A stretch of 60,174 bases of DNA from Hirudo medicinalis (lineage: Eukaryota > Annelida > Clitellata > Hirudinida > Hirudinidae): the NCBI GenBank assembly GCA_011800805.1, contig MPNW01000776.1, positions 22,243 to 82,416 of the forward strand, in the 5' to 3' direction. This document shows, piece after piece, positions 47,001 through 59,925 of the stretch; the stretch's first letter is position 1, and each line of letters begins with the position of its first letter. The position numbers and the translations under genes were made by a program. The notes below the pieces were generated by a model. That model did not search any database. It saw only the letters and a list, made by a program, of their open reading frames with translations, and was not told the origin of the DNA.

Positions 47001-49588
47001 CCCCTTAGAACCTTTCCACTTTCTGAAAGCAACTGAGGCGTCCACATTGGCCGGTGATGCAGTGTTTGGTTCATTGAGTAGGGATATGATGCTGAGCAAA
47101 ATCGTCCTGAAACAACATCATGAGCATCACAATGAGTTAATGTCAAAAAGGAGCAGCAATAAAGAATTGGAGCAAAAGTTAACTTGTTAAATGTTAACTT
47201 GTCATTAATTATAATGACTCCTGCTGTTGCAATTTATCATTTATAGAATAATCGATCGCACTTGAGAAAAGAAAATTGATCACTAGTCCTTTATTTGGAT
47301 TTCTTGAGTCACTAATAAATTAATTCAATTAGAATTGAAATTAATATCTTCCTCTAAGCAAAATTAACTGGAGCTTGTTGACCGTGAGAAAGTTTTTGAC
47401 AGTCCGTCTATCCATGACTCAGGGTTAAACAATTAAAAGAAATAATTTTAGCATTGAAAAAACAACTGACAAGAAATATATGTTCTTGGTGACAAATCAG
47501 ACCAGATGATTGTTAGCAATGAGTCTGGATGCTAAATATTCTGCTCTTATCAAAACCATCATCTCTTCAGTGTGAATGCTTGTGACAAGCATTGTTCTCA
47601 GCTGAGGAGATTAAGCATTTCAAATGAGAGATTAATGGATTGAACTCCATGTCATTTTTCAATTAAGTGTTTAAGTCCCAATGCTGCCCATGCATGAGTG
47701 GAGAGGCTTAAATGACAATATTAAATTAACTCTAGACATCACCCCAACCCATGCAAACCACATGTAATGTATACAACATTTTATTAGAGGAAAACCACTG
47801 CCAACATTCGTAGCATTCTTTCTTCTCAGGCCTAACTGATAATAAGTTTGTAGTTTGACCACATGATATGTATTCTGATGTACAATTCGTTAGCTGTTCC
47901 TGTCCCAGGCCAATCTTTCGACTCCTCCTGTATGTAGTCAGCATACTTACAATGACAGCAATGGAAAACCACCTTTCTTCCTATTCTAAATGTCTGATCA
48001 TGATTCACAGGATTTTGAATTTTTATGCAATGACTGACAATCGAAGCCTGGTTTCTTTGTTTTGATTTCCAATATTATCAGGTTTCTTGGTGTCAAAATT
48101 AAAACTCCCTTATCAAAATCAAAATGCAATGATTTACACAACTCACATTCCATCTCAAAAAATAATCTCAGAACTCTACGCAATTGTGTTGACCAGAACC
48201 TTGGAATAAATTTCACTTGAAATCTCATTTAGAAAAAAAAAATCTTCAAACACTGAATTGCTTATCCAGATTTCTTAATTAATCTATCTATTAGTGATAT
48301 TTGAGGTGACATCAAAATTCAAAATTGTTAAAACATCCAACAATCAAAAACTTAACTGATTATTAGTAAATGGAACTGTGTCCTCATTTAAGGAATCATC
48401 CCAGACAAAGAAAGCAAGAAATTTTAGAGATAAGAAAAAACATGAAAAATGTGGCCTCATTAAGCATAAAGTTTTTGCCGACAAAACAACAAATGATGGA
48501 AAATTATTTCTGGCAATAGCATTTACCTAAATGTCCTACATTGATTGTTTTATGAAACACAACATTGTTAACCTTGTTGTATAAATACTACTATGTTAAT
48601 TTAATGTCTACAACTAAACCATAGGAAGTATGAGTGACCAACTTGGGAGAGGAATGATTAACCTAACAACTTATCCTATTATCATATTGTACTATTATAC
48701 TCAGAATCTTTTACTATTGTAAGTCCTCCAACAACTTATCCTCTTGGGATAATAATAACAATTACCCAAACTTAATTATATAATAATTATCACTACAACA
48801 AATATCATCATCATGGTTCACATGCCTAGCAATAAGAAACCAAAGGCTACTCACCTTACATTTTGTGTAGGGTTCCATCTCTCGGAGGGGTGCTCACCAC
48901 TCTGAGGATCGTCTACGGGCGGGTGGAGGATGGATATGCAGACATAACCGTTCTGAGTTTTTAATTTGACATTTAGTTGGGTAATTGTCCGTCAAATGAA
49001 GGGCTACTCAATGAACATGTCTGACCTCATACACATTCGGGTGGAACATCTTGCACAAGAATCGAACAGAAGGTGGAGAGTAAGGATAATCTAATGGAAA
49101 CTTCATGATGGCCTAAAGTAAATTTGAAACTGAATCATGAAGCTGAAAATGTCTTATATTGATGACCTCTAAACAATTCAAATAAAATAGTCTAGAACAA
49201 TGGATTAGATATAACATATCAGAAACTCATAAACAATATTCTCTCCTTGTCTTTTAGTTTGATAAAACTTCAAGACTGTTCTTCCAAGCTCAAGATAGTA
49301 GTAAGATTAGAGTTAAACTTAATGTTAAACAATAAACTCGTCACAATTTTGCTTGGTCATTCAAACTCTGAAATTAGAATACAGCCCTAAGTATATGGCC
49401 TGCAATAAAAACTCCACCTTAAAATATCCTCCTTCGTAGAGAGTACCAGGAGGACCGAACAAAGCCACTTCCCATTCAAATATGTTGGAGTCATTGACGA
49501 GTCGAACTTGGAAGCCTTCTACTGGCTCGTCATTCAGTTTTTTAAGTTCCAATTGTAATGCTCGCACGGCACCCGAACTCTGTGCCAT
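44016..49588 (-). CDS. UBE2R: Ubiquitin-conjugating enzyme E2 R (CDC34 type)
   Basis: Exons 49588-49418, 49112-49026, 48952-48855, 47106-46972 and 44256-44016 join in phase to 243 residues (vertebrate 236-238). The enzyme transfers ubiquitin with SCF ligases and builds K48 chains. The UBC fold shows [44 protein letters not shown] and HPNVYE. The catalytic cysteine is about residue 91 in [17 protein letters not shown], which includes the class-specific acidic insertion. The C-terminal extension has [14 protein letters not shown] and a long acidic tail ([19 protein letters not shown]) that binds cullin. Intron 4 is 2.7 kb and contains an antisense LINE. All key residues are intact. Its start faces the FAM219-family gene, 1.0 kb away. 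Confidence 0.96.
44311..44331. repeat. (TA)n microsatellite
   Basis: About 20 bases of TA repeat lie just before the LINE copy in UBE2R intron 4. Confidence 0.9.
44340..46690 (+). mobile_element. Degenerate R2-like LINE, antisense in UBE2R intron 4
   Basis: Plus-strand frames contain [20 protein letters not shown] and [20 protein letters not shown], a well-known reverse-transcriptase signature of invertebrate R2-like non-LTR elements. About 1.3 kb later, [19 protein letters not shown] and [16 protein letters not shown] match the ORF2 C-terminus, as at 16136-16585. The copy ends near 46690 with the GGGCCGAAAC motif. Many frameshifts and stops show it is dead. Clade assignment rests on remembered similarity. 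Confidence 0.75.
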
Positions 49589-50588
49589 TATGAAGGAGGA
49601 AATGTCAAGCCAGTGACGAATCGAAATGTAATCGTTGAACCAAGACGCTGGAATAGTTATTGTTTTCGTTTCCTATTTATAGTTGACCAAAAACGTAATA
49701 GAACAACCTAAGATGGCTGACACAAGTAAATGACATCATTCAAATTAATCGCTGATCAGGGGAATTGGTCAATATAAAACATAATGTAAAATTAAAAAAT
49801 TACTAAACTAATTATTTCTAAGTTTAACAATCTCTTTGCTAAGTTTTATAGACCGTCTATTGTCTGCTAGTACACAAAATTATTGATTCAAATTTACTGT
49901 TGCTAATGAATAATGTCTAATGTTAAGCAAAATCCGATATCAAAATGGCCTTTTATATCGGATATAGTAGCATTAGGTTTATATTTGGATAATCGGTGAC
50001 AGGATCAGGGACACCATTTCAGCTAATTTCAGCCGGAACAAGCCTTAGTTCACAATTCTTTAAATGTTTTGCTTGTATGACCTTTTTTAACTCGCCAGTT
50101 TTTTTTTTAGTTTTTTTTTTAAATTTAAGAGTTGAGATGTCTTTCATGCTTCAAGGTTGGATATAACTTATTCAAAGGTTATAACGTGATAATTACCTGA
50201 ATTAATGCAAATATATTGAAACTTTCAAGTACTTAAAGAGCTAATTTTAACGGTTATTTCATATTAGAGATTAAAATTATTACTTTTTTTCTGGAAGTAT
50301 GTATGTTAAACATATGTTAAGAGTGTGCAATGTCAGGCAACAATGGATAAACTTTTGGACTGATCCCAAAACTAAAGAGAATATTTCTAAATGTAAGCAA
50401 TAAAGTAGGATACTTGCTGGTTTTAAAAACTTTACTAAACGAAGGCTTTATTGATTTTTAGGGTTAAATTTAGTTTTAATTGTCTGTGTTATGTTTACTC
50501 CGGATGCTGGCATAGGCAGATGAGGGCTGTCGCAGACCAGTCAGATTTATAGCATTTCTCTCCGCGTTTTGTTGACTTGTATTTTAAA
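49589..50588. promoter_or_regulatory. Divergent promoter region, UBE2R and FAM219
   Basis: The start codons of UBE2R (minus) and the FAM219-family gene (plus) face away from each other across 1.0 kb. The promoters of both must lie here or in unseen upstream exons. No TATA box was identified. The region is AT-rich with poly-T runs near 50100. Confidence 0.35.
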
Positions 50589-51982
50589 ATGGACGGTAAA
50601 GACGACAGCGGAATTGATTGCGAGGTTACCGAACAATCAAAGATTGCAGCTGCTGTTGATACCAACCATATCAATGATAACAACGAAGACAAATGTGAAG
50701 AGATAATTCCTCAAAAGGTAATCTCCTTTCATCAGTTGACATCATTTTACGATTTTTCAAGGCGTACCACAATTTTTGAATCAGAATGTCATAGGAAGAT
50801 CACAAGAAGACTTATCAAGCAGATCTTTGAAAAAGTCTGTTGAACTGCAAAGGAAAATCGGTTGGATTAGATTAATTGTATCTGATTTGTTTTTTAACTT
50901 GATGTTCGACCTTTCATAAGTATTTCCATTTCTATTAAATTCATCATACAATTATACAATAATTTATCATGTCAGTAAAAATTCATGAAAGTGAATAACA
51001 TTGCAACTTTTGTTTTTAAATAATGGTGTTTTTTAATTTTACATTTTGTTGGAATATTATTACTTATTAAAGTAATTACTCATTAAAAATGTGGAGGATT
51101 TTGTTCAAATGAAACAGAAAAGCATCGTTCAAATATTAAGAAATTCAGCTCAAACATCAACTCTCAGCCAAAAGGCATCCTATCCAGAAAAAGGTTTTTT
51201 ATTCCAGATAATTTTATTTTATTTTTGATTTGAGTAGCTTTATTTCATCACAGTTAGTTACTTTTTGGATTACAAATACAAAGCAACTTTGCAAATTCAA
51301 TTTCACAGAAACAACAAGGTCTTTATAATGTGACATTGAGTCAGTAAACTTCTGAGAAATGCCTTTAGAAATAAACAGTGATCATCTGCTTAAAGAGTAA
51401 TCAAATTACAGGTTGTTGGTTCCCTCAAAGAATGATGTTGCTTCAGAAACAGACATTCAACCACTGGTGGTGATTGACATCGATGACAGGTGTTTATTCT
51501 TTCTCAAGTGACATGATGATGTTGTTACCATGACAATATATATTATATGATCAAGACAATAATGGATAACATTTCATTTTAAATTTGCCTCACTAGGTAA
51601 TAAAACATCAGAACTTCATGGTACTTGTACTGGTTAAGTGTTCGGAGATGCTCTGAAAATTGGTTTCAACAATGTTAACTCAATAAGTTACTTGTAGGGT
51701 AGTGAAAAGGGCAGTAATTACCTATTCAGTTGACCAATAATCACTAATGAATTACTTATTGCTCTAATAATCTATACACTAATTACTTACAGTGAAGAAG
51801 ATGAGTTTGCCATGCCCAAGTTGTCAAAGAAAGCACAGAGGGAGATGGCCCAACAACTGGACAAAGATGGATACAACCTCGACCTCGATCCCGACGAGGA
51901 TGACCTCGACCTCATCCCACCGCGACCTCTCAACGAGAGGTGCATATGTTGTAACACGCAGGTCAACTGTTGCATTCAATGA
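50589..51982 (+). CDS. FAM219: FAM219-family protein
   Basis: Exons 50589-50717, 50785-50860, 51118-51193, 51412-51489 and 51793-51982 join in phase to 182 residues. The C-terminus is strongly conserved with vertebrate FAM219A/B: QLDKDGYNLDLDPDEDDLDL, IPPRPLNERCICCNTQVNCC. Upstream, SLKKSVELQRKIEKHR, SRKRLLVPSKNDVASE and QPLVVIDID align in order to known blocks. The exact function of the family is not known to me. The N-terminus (MDGKDDSGIDCEVTEQSK) is not conserved and was chosen as the only ATG in frame with a good donor. No membrane or signal sequence is seen. Intracellular location is inferred. Confidence 0.9.
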
Positions 51983-52038
51983 TGATGGTGATGACTATGT
52001 TTTGTTTAATCATGACAACTTTCAGTCCATTGAAACTG

Positions 52039-52070
<32 letters not shown>

Positions 52071-54320
52071 GTGTCTTTGGTTAGTTTCATCACTATATGT
52101 TGCAATGGTGAATTTTATAGTTATTAACATTACCAATCATATTAATGTTATTATATTATTATATGCAGTAATAACATTGTTGCTGTTTTTATTACTGATA
52201 TCATTTGATTCGACATAAACATAATTGTATTGAAAACATCTTTTGCTCCTAATTGTAATTCGTATTTTGTATAAAAACTTGGATATTATTACTACTGCTA
52301 TTATTAAATCTCTCATTGTTTCATTGTAATTTAGGATTTTCTGATTCATATCTTTGCTAGAATGTCAGAAAATGTCAAGTGTTTGACAGCATCTCCCAAA
52401 TAGTAGTTATTTACAGCACTTTTCAAGATGGCACGTTGCAAGTGTTGAAACTTGAATCGCTTCGGTCTCCTTCTTTCAAAACCATGTCGGAGTTACATTG
52501 TCAGTAGTTTATTATTTTAAGAAAGATTTCTATCTTGAATTGATTTCGTCCAACATTTGATTTCCTGAGAAGATGTGATTGACTCAGGTTTTCAGGGGGA
52601 AATAAGTGAAGTTGATCGATGGAGTTGATACGATATTCGTTTGATGAAGTGAGTTATAAGATTGACGTTTTAATTTCTTGTTGAAGAACTTTTAATGAGA
52701 CTTAGGTTCTGCTTCTTCTAGACATTTTTAGAGCCTCAGGTCATTTGTGTCTGCGTATGGCCATGAATATATTAGCTTGCCAAAATATCTCGTTTCTCTG
52801 AACGTCCATGATAATGTGGTGGTATTAAATGTGATCGAATGTCACTAGTGAATGCCTTTTAAAAGTGTTGCTATTGTTTCAAAGGATTTTCCATAGTTTA
52901 AAATCTGATGTTTATGCTGCGTTAGAACCACACGGATTCATTTTAAGGAAGCATGCATCAAATATTTTCTCCCGGTTTTTGGCATTTTTTGTTATTTTCG
53001 TTTTTGAAATATTTTCCATCCATGGCTTTAGAGGTTACTACAAAAATTAATTACAAATTTAATTAGTTACAAATGTTTTAAAAACATTTATTTGCCAATC
53101 CGTTTAAAATTGATTTGAAAATTAAAAAATTCTTATTGTGACCATAAAATATTCTCTTTCCGTTGCATTGGTTTAATTTGTCTGAATGTTAAAATGTTTA
53201 AAGTTGGATTCTAAGGAAACCTATATCTGTATATAATAAAGCCTAATAGTTGGATTATTTTGTTGAATCTGTTAAAATTTATGTCTGAAAATCTATATTT
53301 TACATTCAAGTTGCAACTTATTCACATGTTCATTTTATTTGAAATCTTATTTTGAAAATCATTAAAGTTACTTCAGGAATAGCAAATAATTTGAGCTTTA
53401 CTATGCCGAACCGCAACATTGACTTCGCCACAAATAAATTGGTTTTTGGTTCGACTCTTGTCTTGTATCTAACCTCCCACTAAATTTCATGCATTGAGTT
53501 GGATGATTTGGTATTTTACACTATGGTATTGAAAACAAATTTTTAATTGTTTTTTTATTTTATAAATTCTCAATATCCAAGAAGAGATAAATGTAATAAG
53601 TAACTGCTAAATATAATGCATGATAACATGACATCTTAGTAATTTTGTGATTGATTGAGAAGGTGCTTCTTCAGTATTTAATGGTTCTACTAATCTTAAT
53701 GAAGTTGGATAAAGCTTGAGAAATAATGAGCATATTGAAATGTAGGAGTTGTTGAAACATAAGTTTTGTTTTTCTCATTTTGTGATAAAGTGGAAAACAT
53801 CAAGCAGGCAAAAAATACCACTTTTGTTGGTCCAAAGTGCTTAAAGGATGTAATGGTTACTTTTCACGGATTTATTTACTGGATCAGTGCTTGTACAGGC
53901 AAAGAAGTAAACCACAACAAAAAACACATTTGCTTGGTCTGAGTTGTCTGGTTGAGGGAGTGGTTAGAGCTCTATCATAATTTGTAAGTAATTGCTATTT
54001 ACTGATTGTTAGTTCATTTTAGCTTTTAGTATATTTTTGTTAGTCTCTCCTGATGAACACTGTTTTTTAGCAACGATTTTTTGAATGTCTGTTTTTTAGA
54101 ATCAGAGTTTGCATATTAGACTTAGGTTAAAGATCAATGTTATTGAAAGCGTAATTTGATTAATTAATTTTCCCAAACATCCAAAAAGCATAAAATTATT
54201 ATTAAATATTAGTTTTATGAACAAATCAAATAAAGCATCCACATTCCTTCCTTAACCCATTTCTCAAGATATTCAGAAAACGAATCAATAATTGAACGCG
54301 ATAAATTGCATCTTTTAATT
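51983..54320. other. Convergent intergenic region, FAM219 and Bsx
   Basis: It contains (ATG)n at 52040-52069, then AT-rich sequence without recognisable coding exons. It probably includes both 3' untranslated regions. Confidence 0.45.
52040..52069 (+). repeat. (ATG)n microsatellite
   Basis: About ten perfect ATG units lie about 60 bases after the FAM219-family stop codon, presumably in its 3' untranslated region. Confidence 0.95.
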
Positions 54321-57300
54321 CTAAGAAGAAAACCGATGCTTTTGGAAGGACTGGTGATGGAAGATGTGCGAGGGAACTTGGAATTGAATTGTGCTTCTGT
54401 TGTGTGATTTGAGCTCCTTTGAACGGTTTGATGCAGACGGCGATGGTGAATCGCCCTTGTGGGGAGGTGATTTTTTTGACGAACTTGTGGGTCCTTCTGT
54501 GGTTCCAAGGAATCCTTCGATGGAGTCTGCCTCCTGGGGCTTACGGTGGACTTTCTTTTGCTTCATTCTTCTGTTTTGAAACCAGGTTTTGACCTGTTTG
54601 ATTAACTTTTGTTGTAAAACAAATTATGATGATTGGATGAGTATATTTTTAGTCAACCATTGGTCGATTATATTACGTTCGCTAGATTGCGAAAAAAACC
54701 TCAGAGACCAAGCGAGTTATTCCTTCATTATGTATATTGAACTATGGGGTCGTCCATTAATTATGGATTATTATTAATTATTAAAATTAGGGTAATTTTT
54801 GGCCCCCTCCCTCCCTCTTGTCAACAACCGTCAAACTTTTAAAGAATTATGTAAAAAAGTTGACCCCCCAAAATGTTTTTTACAATTTTTATTTTGTACC
54901 TTGTAAAAAAAAGTGTTACCACTTTGAATTTGCGCCTATTTTTTTTAAGTAAATAAAATAATTGTTAAACTGAATATTATTCTCCATTTTGTAATGTCAG
55001 CTTCTATAATCTTCCCACGAAAGTCAAATTTTCCTCTATTGTAACAATATGCATAGTATCAAAATCACCATTTCCATTATTTTGTTGAACTGACAAGCCA
55101 GACAAATCAACATCATCTTCATCTAATCATTTAGCTCATAAAATATCAGAATGATCCTGTTGTGCAATAATTGCCATCAGCTCTTTTTGGCAGCCACTCG
55201 AATTGGCTGAAGGTTTTTTGTTGATAAATAGGTGTTTTAAAATTTGTTATTCCCATGATCGCATTATCGGTAATGTTGAGCATGTTGCTCTAGCATGACT
55301 TGTGAACAAGGCCGCCGACAGAAATTTCGGGATCCTAACAATCATAGTAGTAGTTTTAGTAGGCCAGGGGTCCATATGTTATGTCAATTTTGTAATGGAA
55401 AAACACAAAAAGGTCATAATTGTAAAATTTCAATATTTTAAAACACGGGAGGGCCCCTAAAAATTACCGGGTCCTTGGGCATTTGTCCCCTCACAGCGGC
55501 CCTGCTTGTGAAGCAACATAGAAGTTACAGATTTTGCAAATCCGTTCAAGCAGTGACGACTGAACTGAAGGACTAACAGTAATGTTATAAATCCATCTGT
55601 TAAAATTTAGATTTTTATCATAAAAAAATAACACTGTTGACGTCAATTAATCTTAAACTTAAACTCCCCCTTGTCAAGAATTGCCAAACTTTTTCCAGCC
55701 CCCCATCTATCTCTATGGATAGCCCCTACGAAATCGTCTTTACTATCTTACTGAAAAAGAGTTCCTAAAGTTCCTATTAATTTGAATGTTCGAGATGATT
55801 TGGATTCATAAACTCAATGGAGTTTTGAATCGCGCCTGTTTTGTTTCCGTTTAACCAATCGTCTGCTGCTTAATTAATGCACCAATTACTGATGGTGAAA
55901 TATTTCTAATCTAAAATAAACCGATTCTAGCGAGAGTTTTACAAACCTCATTGATTTCAAAGCTACAAATGGATTATCGTAGTAGAAGTAAATGGTTGAC
56001 ACAATATTGTTATAAATCGTAATTATAATATTTAATATGTAATCGAAAACATAGTCGTGACATTGTGATACCTGAGTCTCGGAGAGGTTGAGAAGGGAGG
56101 CAAGTTCTACTCTTTCTGGAGTTGAGAGGTACTTTTGAGATTCGAACCTTTCTTCCAAGCCATTCAGTTGCTGATCACTGAACACCGTCCGTGCCTTCCT
56201 TCGCCTGTTTGAACTTTGAGTTCCAGAGGGACCCGGAAAAGTGTGGTGCTGGTTGGGGTAGTGGTCGTTCCCGTGGTCGATAGTTAATTGGTAGTTGGGG
56301 TAAAACTTATCGCCACCGAAGAAGAAGTTTAAGTCACATCCTGTCAGAATATAGAAGCATCTTTATTTGCAGTAAATGGGTAAAATAGAATTAAAACTGG
56401 TGCAAAATATTACAGGGATCAAAACATTACAGGGATAAAAATTTTAAAACGTGGCAAGAATTGACAAATTATTGATTGTCAACAACTTTAGTGTTTAAAA
56501 GGGAAAATAGATACGAGTTTTGAAGACGAGTAGAATTTAGGAATTTGGTTTCAAAAATGTTTTAGGAACATTGAAGACAAATTTGATTAAATATTATTTT
56601 GTCTGATAAGCAATTTTCACAAATGTCTAAATAAAAAGTTTGGTAAAGCAATGAAACTTGTTTATGAAATGTTGTTACTTATGTCAATCCATTGTAATTC
56701 TCTATTAATCACATTTAACATTTACTGATTAATTTGCATCTTAAAATTTATTTATAGTAAAAAGCAACATTCGTTCATGGTTATTTTTATTTTCAGGTTA
56801 AAAACTTAAAAGTATTAAAACAAATGATAAGGTTGAGAAATTACCTTTATGAAAATTACCTGTTTTATTTGTCAACCATAGGGCAGGTTAAACAATACGT
56901 AATAAATAAAATAAGAATATTACTCCACTTAAACAGACACATTCAAACCTTCAGAAATTTGTTGCCTGGTTTCGGGGAGTGCATTGTCTTGGAAGATGCC
57001 CAAAAAGTGTCCTTCTAACCCCTGCAGGCCAGGGCTGATTCCCGTGTAACTTGGCAGACGTGGCTGGAAGATGTTTGGATGAAAAGGAAGTTCTCTACCC
57101 ACGGTTGGTAGTTTAAGAAAGTTGTTTTTGTTGTTCGTAGACTGAACGGTAAAACTGTCTGATTCCTGGTTTTTGTTGGATTTCAATACTTGAGTTTGAT
57201 CCTCTTCATCGCTTTCATTTTGCAACGGATTTGGCCTGGATAAATGTGGAGACCCGAGTCTGTAGTTCCAAGTATGGCTTTGATTTACGGCTGTTCTTGC

Positions 57301-57600
57301 GTTCAAATTGCCAATTTCAACTTTTTTTTGTCGCTCAGAATGACCGAAGTAAGTCTGGAGACTACGATACTCTGAGAGTTCACTGACTGGAAACCCAGTG
57401 ACGCACGAAGATATCTTTTTCCAACTGCATGGTGATACAACCACCGATGTGGAGGCAGAACAAGGTGAAAGTTCACCTGAGGTCGAGATGTCGGAAATTA
57501 TGTCATCGATGTAAAATGAGGTCAACCTGTGTTTTTTATGAATAAGTGATTCTCTCTTCTCTCTTAACATGAGGTGATTGGCCATTGATTGTTTAACCAC
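54321..57600 (-). CDS. bsx: Brain-specific homeobox protein Bsx/Bsh
   Basis: Exons 57600-56949, 56340-56072 and 54593-54321 join in phase to 397 residues. The homeodomain (about residues 263-322) reads [54 protein letters not shown], essentially the Bsx class, with Gln at homeodomain position 50. The intron falls between homeodomain positions 44 and 45, a common ancestral location. Near the N-terminus, [12 protein letters not shown] matches the conserved first motif of Bsx (TSFFIEDIL in vertebrates, from memory). The rest is Ser/Asn/Pro rich. Bsx is a nuclear transcription factor in neural and neurosecretory cells. The protein is longer than vertebrate Bsx because of an extended N-terminus; a second Met at residue 6 could also start. 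The exon 1 donor was chosen because it alone keeps phase. Confidence 0.95.
55305..55505 (+). repeat. Dispersed repeat in Bsx intron 2
   Basis: It begins GCCGCCGACAGAAATTTCGG, contains TAATGGAAAAACACAAAAAG and ends with TTGGGCATTTGTCCCCTCAC. Matching fragments lie at 20845-20880 (GACAGAAATTTCGG) and 21168-21275. It sits inside the intron between exons 2 and 3 of Bsx. Confidence 0.65.
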
Positions 57601-57830
57601 TCTCTTAAGAGATTGTACAATATTTTGTTTCTTCTTTTTGTGTCTATTTTATTTAGAATTAATGCCAGGGATTGAAATATTTATTAACTAAAATGCTCAA
57701 GGTAAACAAATGTGAATTTCAGCACATTTCTTGGACAAGCGCATTTATCCGTGCATTGATCAAACACGAGAAATCTTCACTCGTTTCCTCATCAGGTAGG
57801 AGTCTACGCCCACACTACTTAATGTAGCGA

Positions 57831-57839
57831 CTATTTATA
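57831..57839 (-). promoter_or_regulatory. Candidate TATA box of Bsx
   Basis: On the minus strand the sequence is TATAAATAG, a full consensus, 230 bases upstream of the Bsx start codon. A CCAAT sequence lies about 5 bases further upstream in the opposite orientation (57844-57848). A start of transcription near 57805 would give a 5' leader of about 200 bases. In AT-rich DNA such matches also occur by chance. Confidence 0.45.
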
Positions 57840-58599
57840 CTTGTCCAATGGCAGACCTTGCTTTCATGCATAACCTGTCAATCGAGTTTGAATACGCCAA
57901 TCGCAGCACTATCTTAAACCTCACCTACCAATGGTGGCGTTGAGTCGCCTTAAGGTATTTTTTTTTAGACCAAAGATAATAGAAAAAGTTTTATTAATTA
58001 GGTTATTATAAAAATATTCCTATTTAAGCAGTTTGCGTCTGCTTCGATAAATAACAATATAAAGGTAATTATTTCTGCTGCAATTGTTGATGCTGGCGCA
58101 TCTTGAATGACAAATGAGTTTGGTTACGCATGATTCGCGGGTTTTAGGATGATAATAAGCTGTCCAATGATTTGTTTTTGCCGCTTCTTAATTAAGGTTT
58201 AAAGAGTTCAATTATCATCGCAGTCAACTGTGTGCTGGTCTTTATTATCATCGATATCACAATGTCACATACATGAAATTTGTTATTTCATATGAAATTC
58301 TTGTCATCATTTGCCACCAATTAAAAAAAAAACTTGAATCATTGCCGCAACAATGATAAAATTAATTAACAAGTAAAAGCTGTAAATCATCACCATCATC
58401 ATCGTCGTCGTCATCGTCATCATCTACCTCGCAGTAGTCGTCATCTTCCAAATGTTTCCATTTATGCTCTCATCCACCCCAATGATCTGAGCACGCGAAA
58501 TAGGAAAAGTGGAAGCCAGCATTTCGAAAAGCCCCCAGCTCGGAAGGATTTCTCTGACTCCATAATGACGTCATCATGGAATCATCACGTCATTGTTGA

Positions 58600-58640
58600 T
58601 GGCAATCATCATCATCATCGTCGTCGTCGTCGTCGTCTTC
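58600..58640. repeat. (CAT)n-(CGT)n microsatellite
   Basis: CATCATCATCATCGTCGTCG repeats; a second similar block is at 58385-58435. Confidence 0.9.
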
Positions 58641-59834
58641 ACCATGTCAACCAATGTCATAAATGATGTGTAATTGGGAGCATCATCAAAGTTTATGACA
58701 TTTACGCATTCACAGTAACAATAGTAGCATATGGTAGCAATACTTTTTGTCATCGCCATCTCATCACCAACATCCTCCTCACCATCACCACCACCCTTGT
58801 TGTCGTCATCACTTCTTGACCACTGATTGTCAGGCCGTAGGAGGCTCAGCAAATTTGATTCTTGCAACAAAACATCACGTGATCAAACGGACTGCTGTTT
58901 CGTGTTTAATTGCTGACAAATGTCCTCGCAGATCCCTCACTCCCACCTGCCCCCCCCCTTCATCCGTCAATTTCTTCACGAATGTTGTTTAATTGCGGGG
59001 GGGGTTCTAATGTCTACGAGTAATAGTTATTATATTTTCTAAAATCTTTTTGTTATTTAAAACATTGTTTATTCAATTGTCCATCAACGCACAAGATTAT
59101 CCTGACGGTTAAGGACATTTACTAAGCCATCAGTCAACTGACGGTCGATATGAAATGAACCGAGAGGACGATGACGATGACGACTGTTTCTCAAGCAGGA
59201 CGTCAACGATGTTAGGACGCTACGGAAGCGTTAAAGAGTCTTCATTAGTGCCTTCAATGCTCGGCACACTTCCGGCGTAGAGACACGTGATAATCGAATC
59301 ATCCAATCAATTTGCGGCAATTTATTCGACGCACGACACTGACCTATCGCGTTTTAGCCGCTTACGATGTTTAGAGTGCTTTGATGAGTGAATCAGTGGG
59401 TAGGTGAAAGATGAATGAATGAGTGAGCAAGCGAGGGAGGGAATGGGAATACAAGCTGCTCAGTCGATGAGAAACTAACTTGTGATCCTACTGATTATAC
59501 AATAACAAATTTCCTGCAATCATTGAAACTTGATATTCACGAGGTCGGATATTTACATATTTTACACGGCTGAGTAGTCAGTTAATTAACCTCATCTTAG
59601 GATCACTTAAAATGACAATCATAAAGCTTGCACTGACGAAATTTAATATAAGAAGTTAGTAAACTAATTATTATGGAAAGGAAGTACGATAAACGATTGC
59701 ATTACATACAACTTCAACTTATCTACAAAGCTAGCAGTATAAATAAAGTAGTTCTAAATAACAATTATTTTTATGGATAAAAGCAATAACAACCATCGAT
59801 AAAAACATTACCCAAAATCTGTGAAATTTCAAAA

Positions 59835-59925
59835 CTCTACCGTCTTACGGGGGTCGAACCATGGGCACGAGCGGGACAGACTCGCGACTTTGCCATTCGA
59901 CCAACAACGCAAAAGGCGATGTTGG
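59835..59925 (-). mobile_element. tRNA-like element, SINE head or relic
   Basis: The minus strand contains TTGGTCGAATGGCAAAGTCG (A-box-like) and GGTTCGACCCC (B box) about 30 bases apart. The acceptor arm does not pair, so it is not a functional tRNA gene. It differs from the SINE at 8061-8200. Confidence 0.4.
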
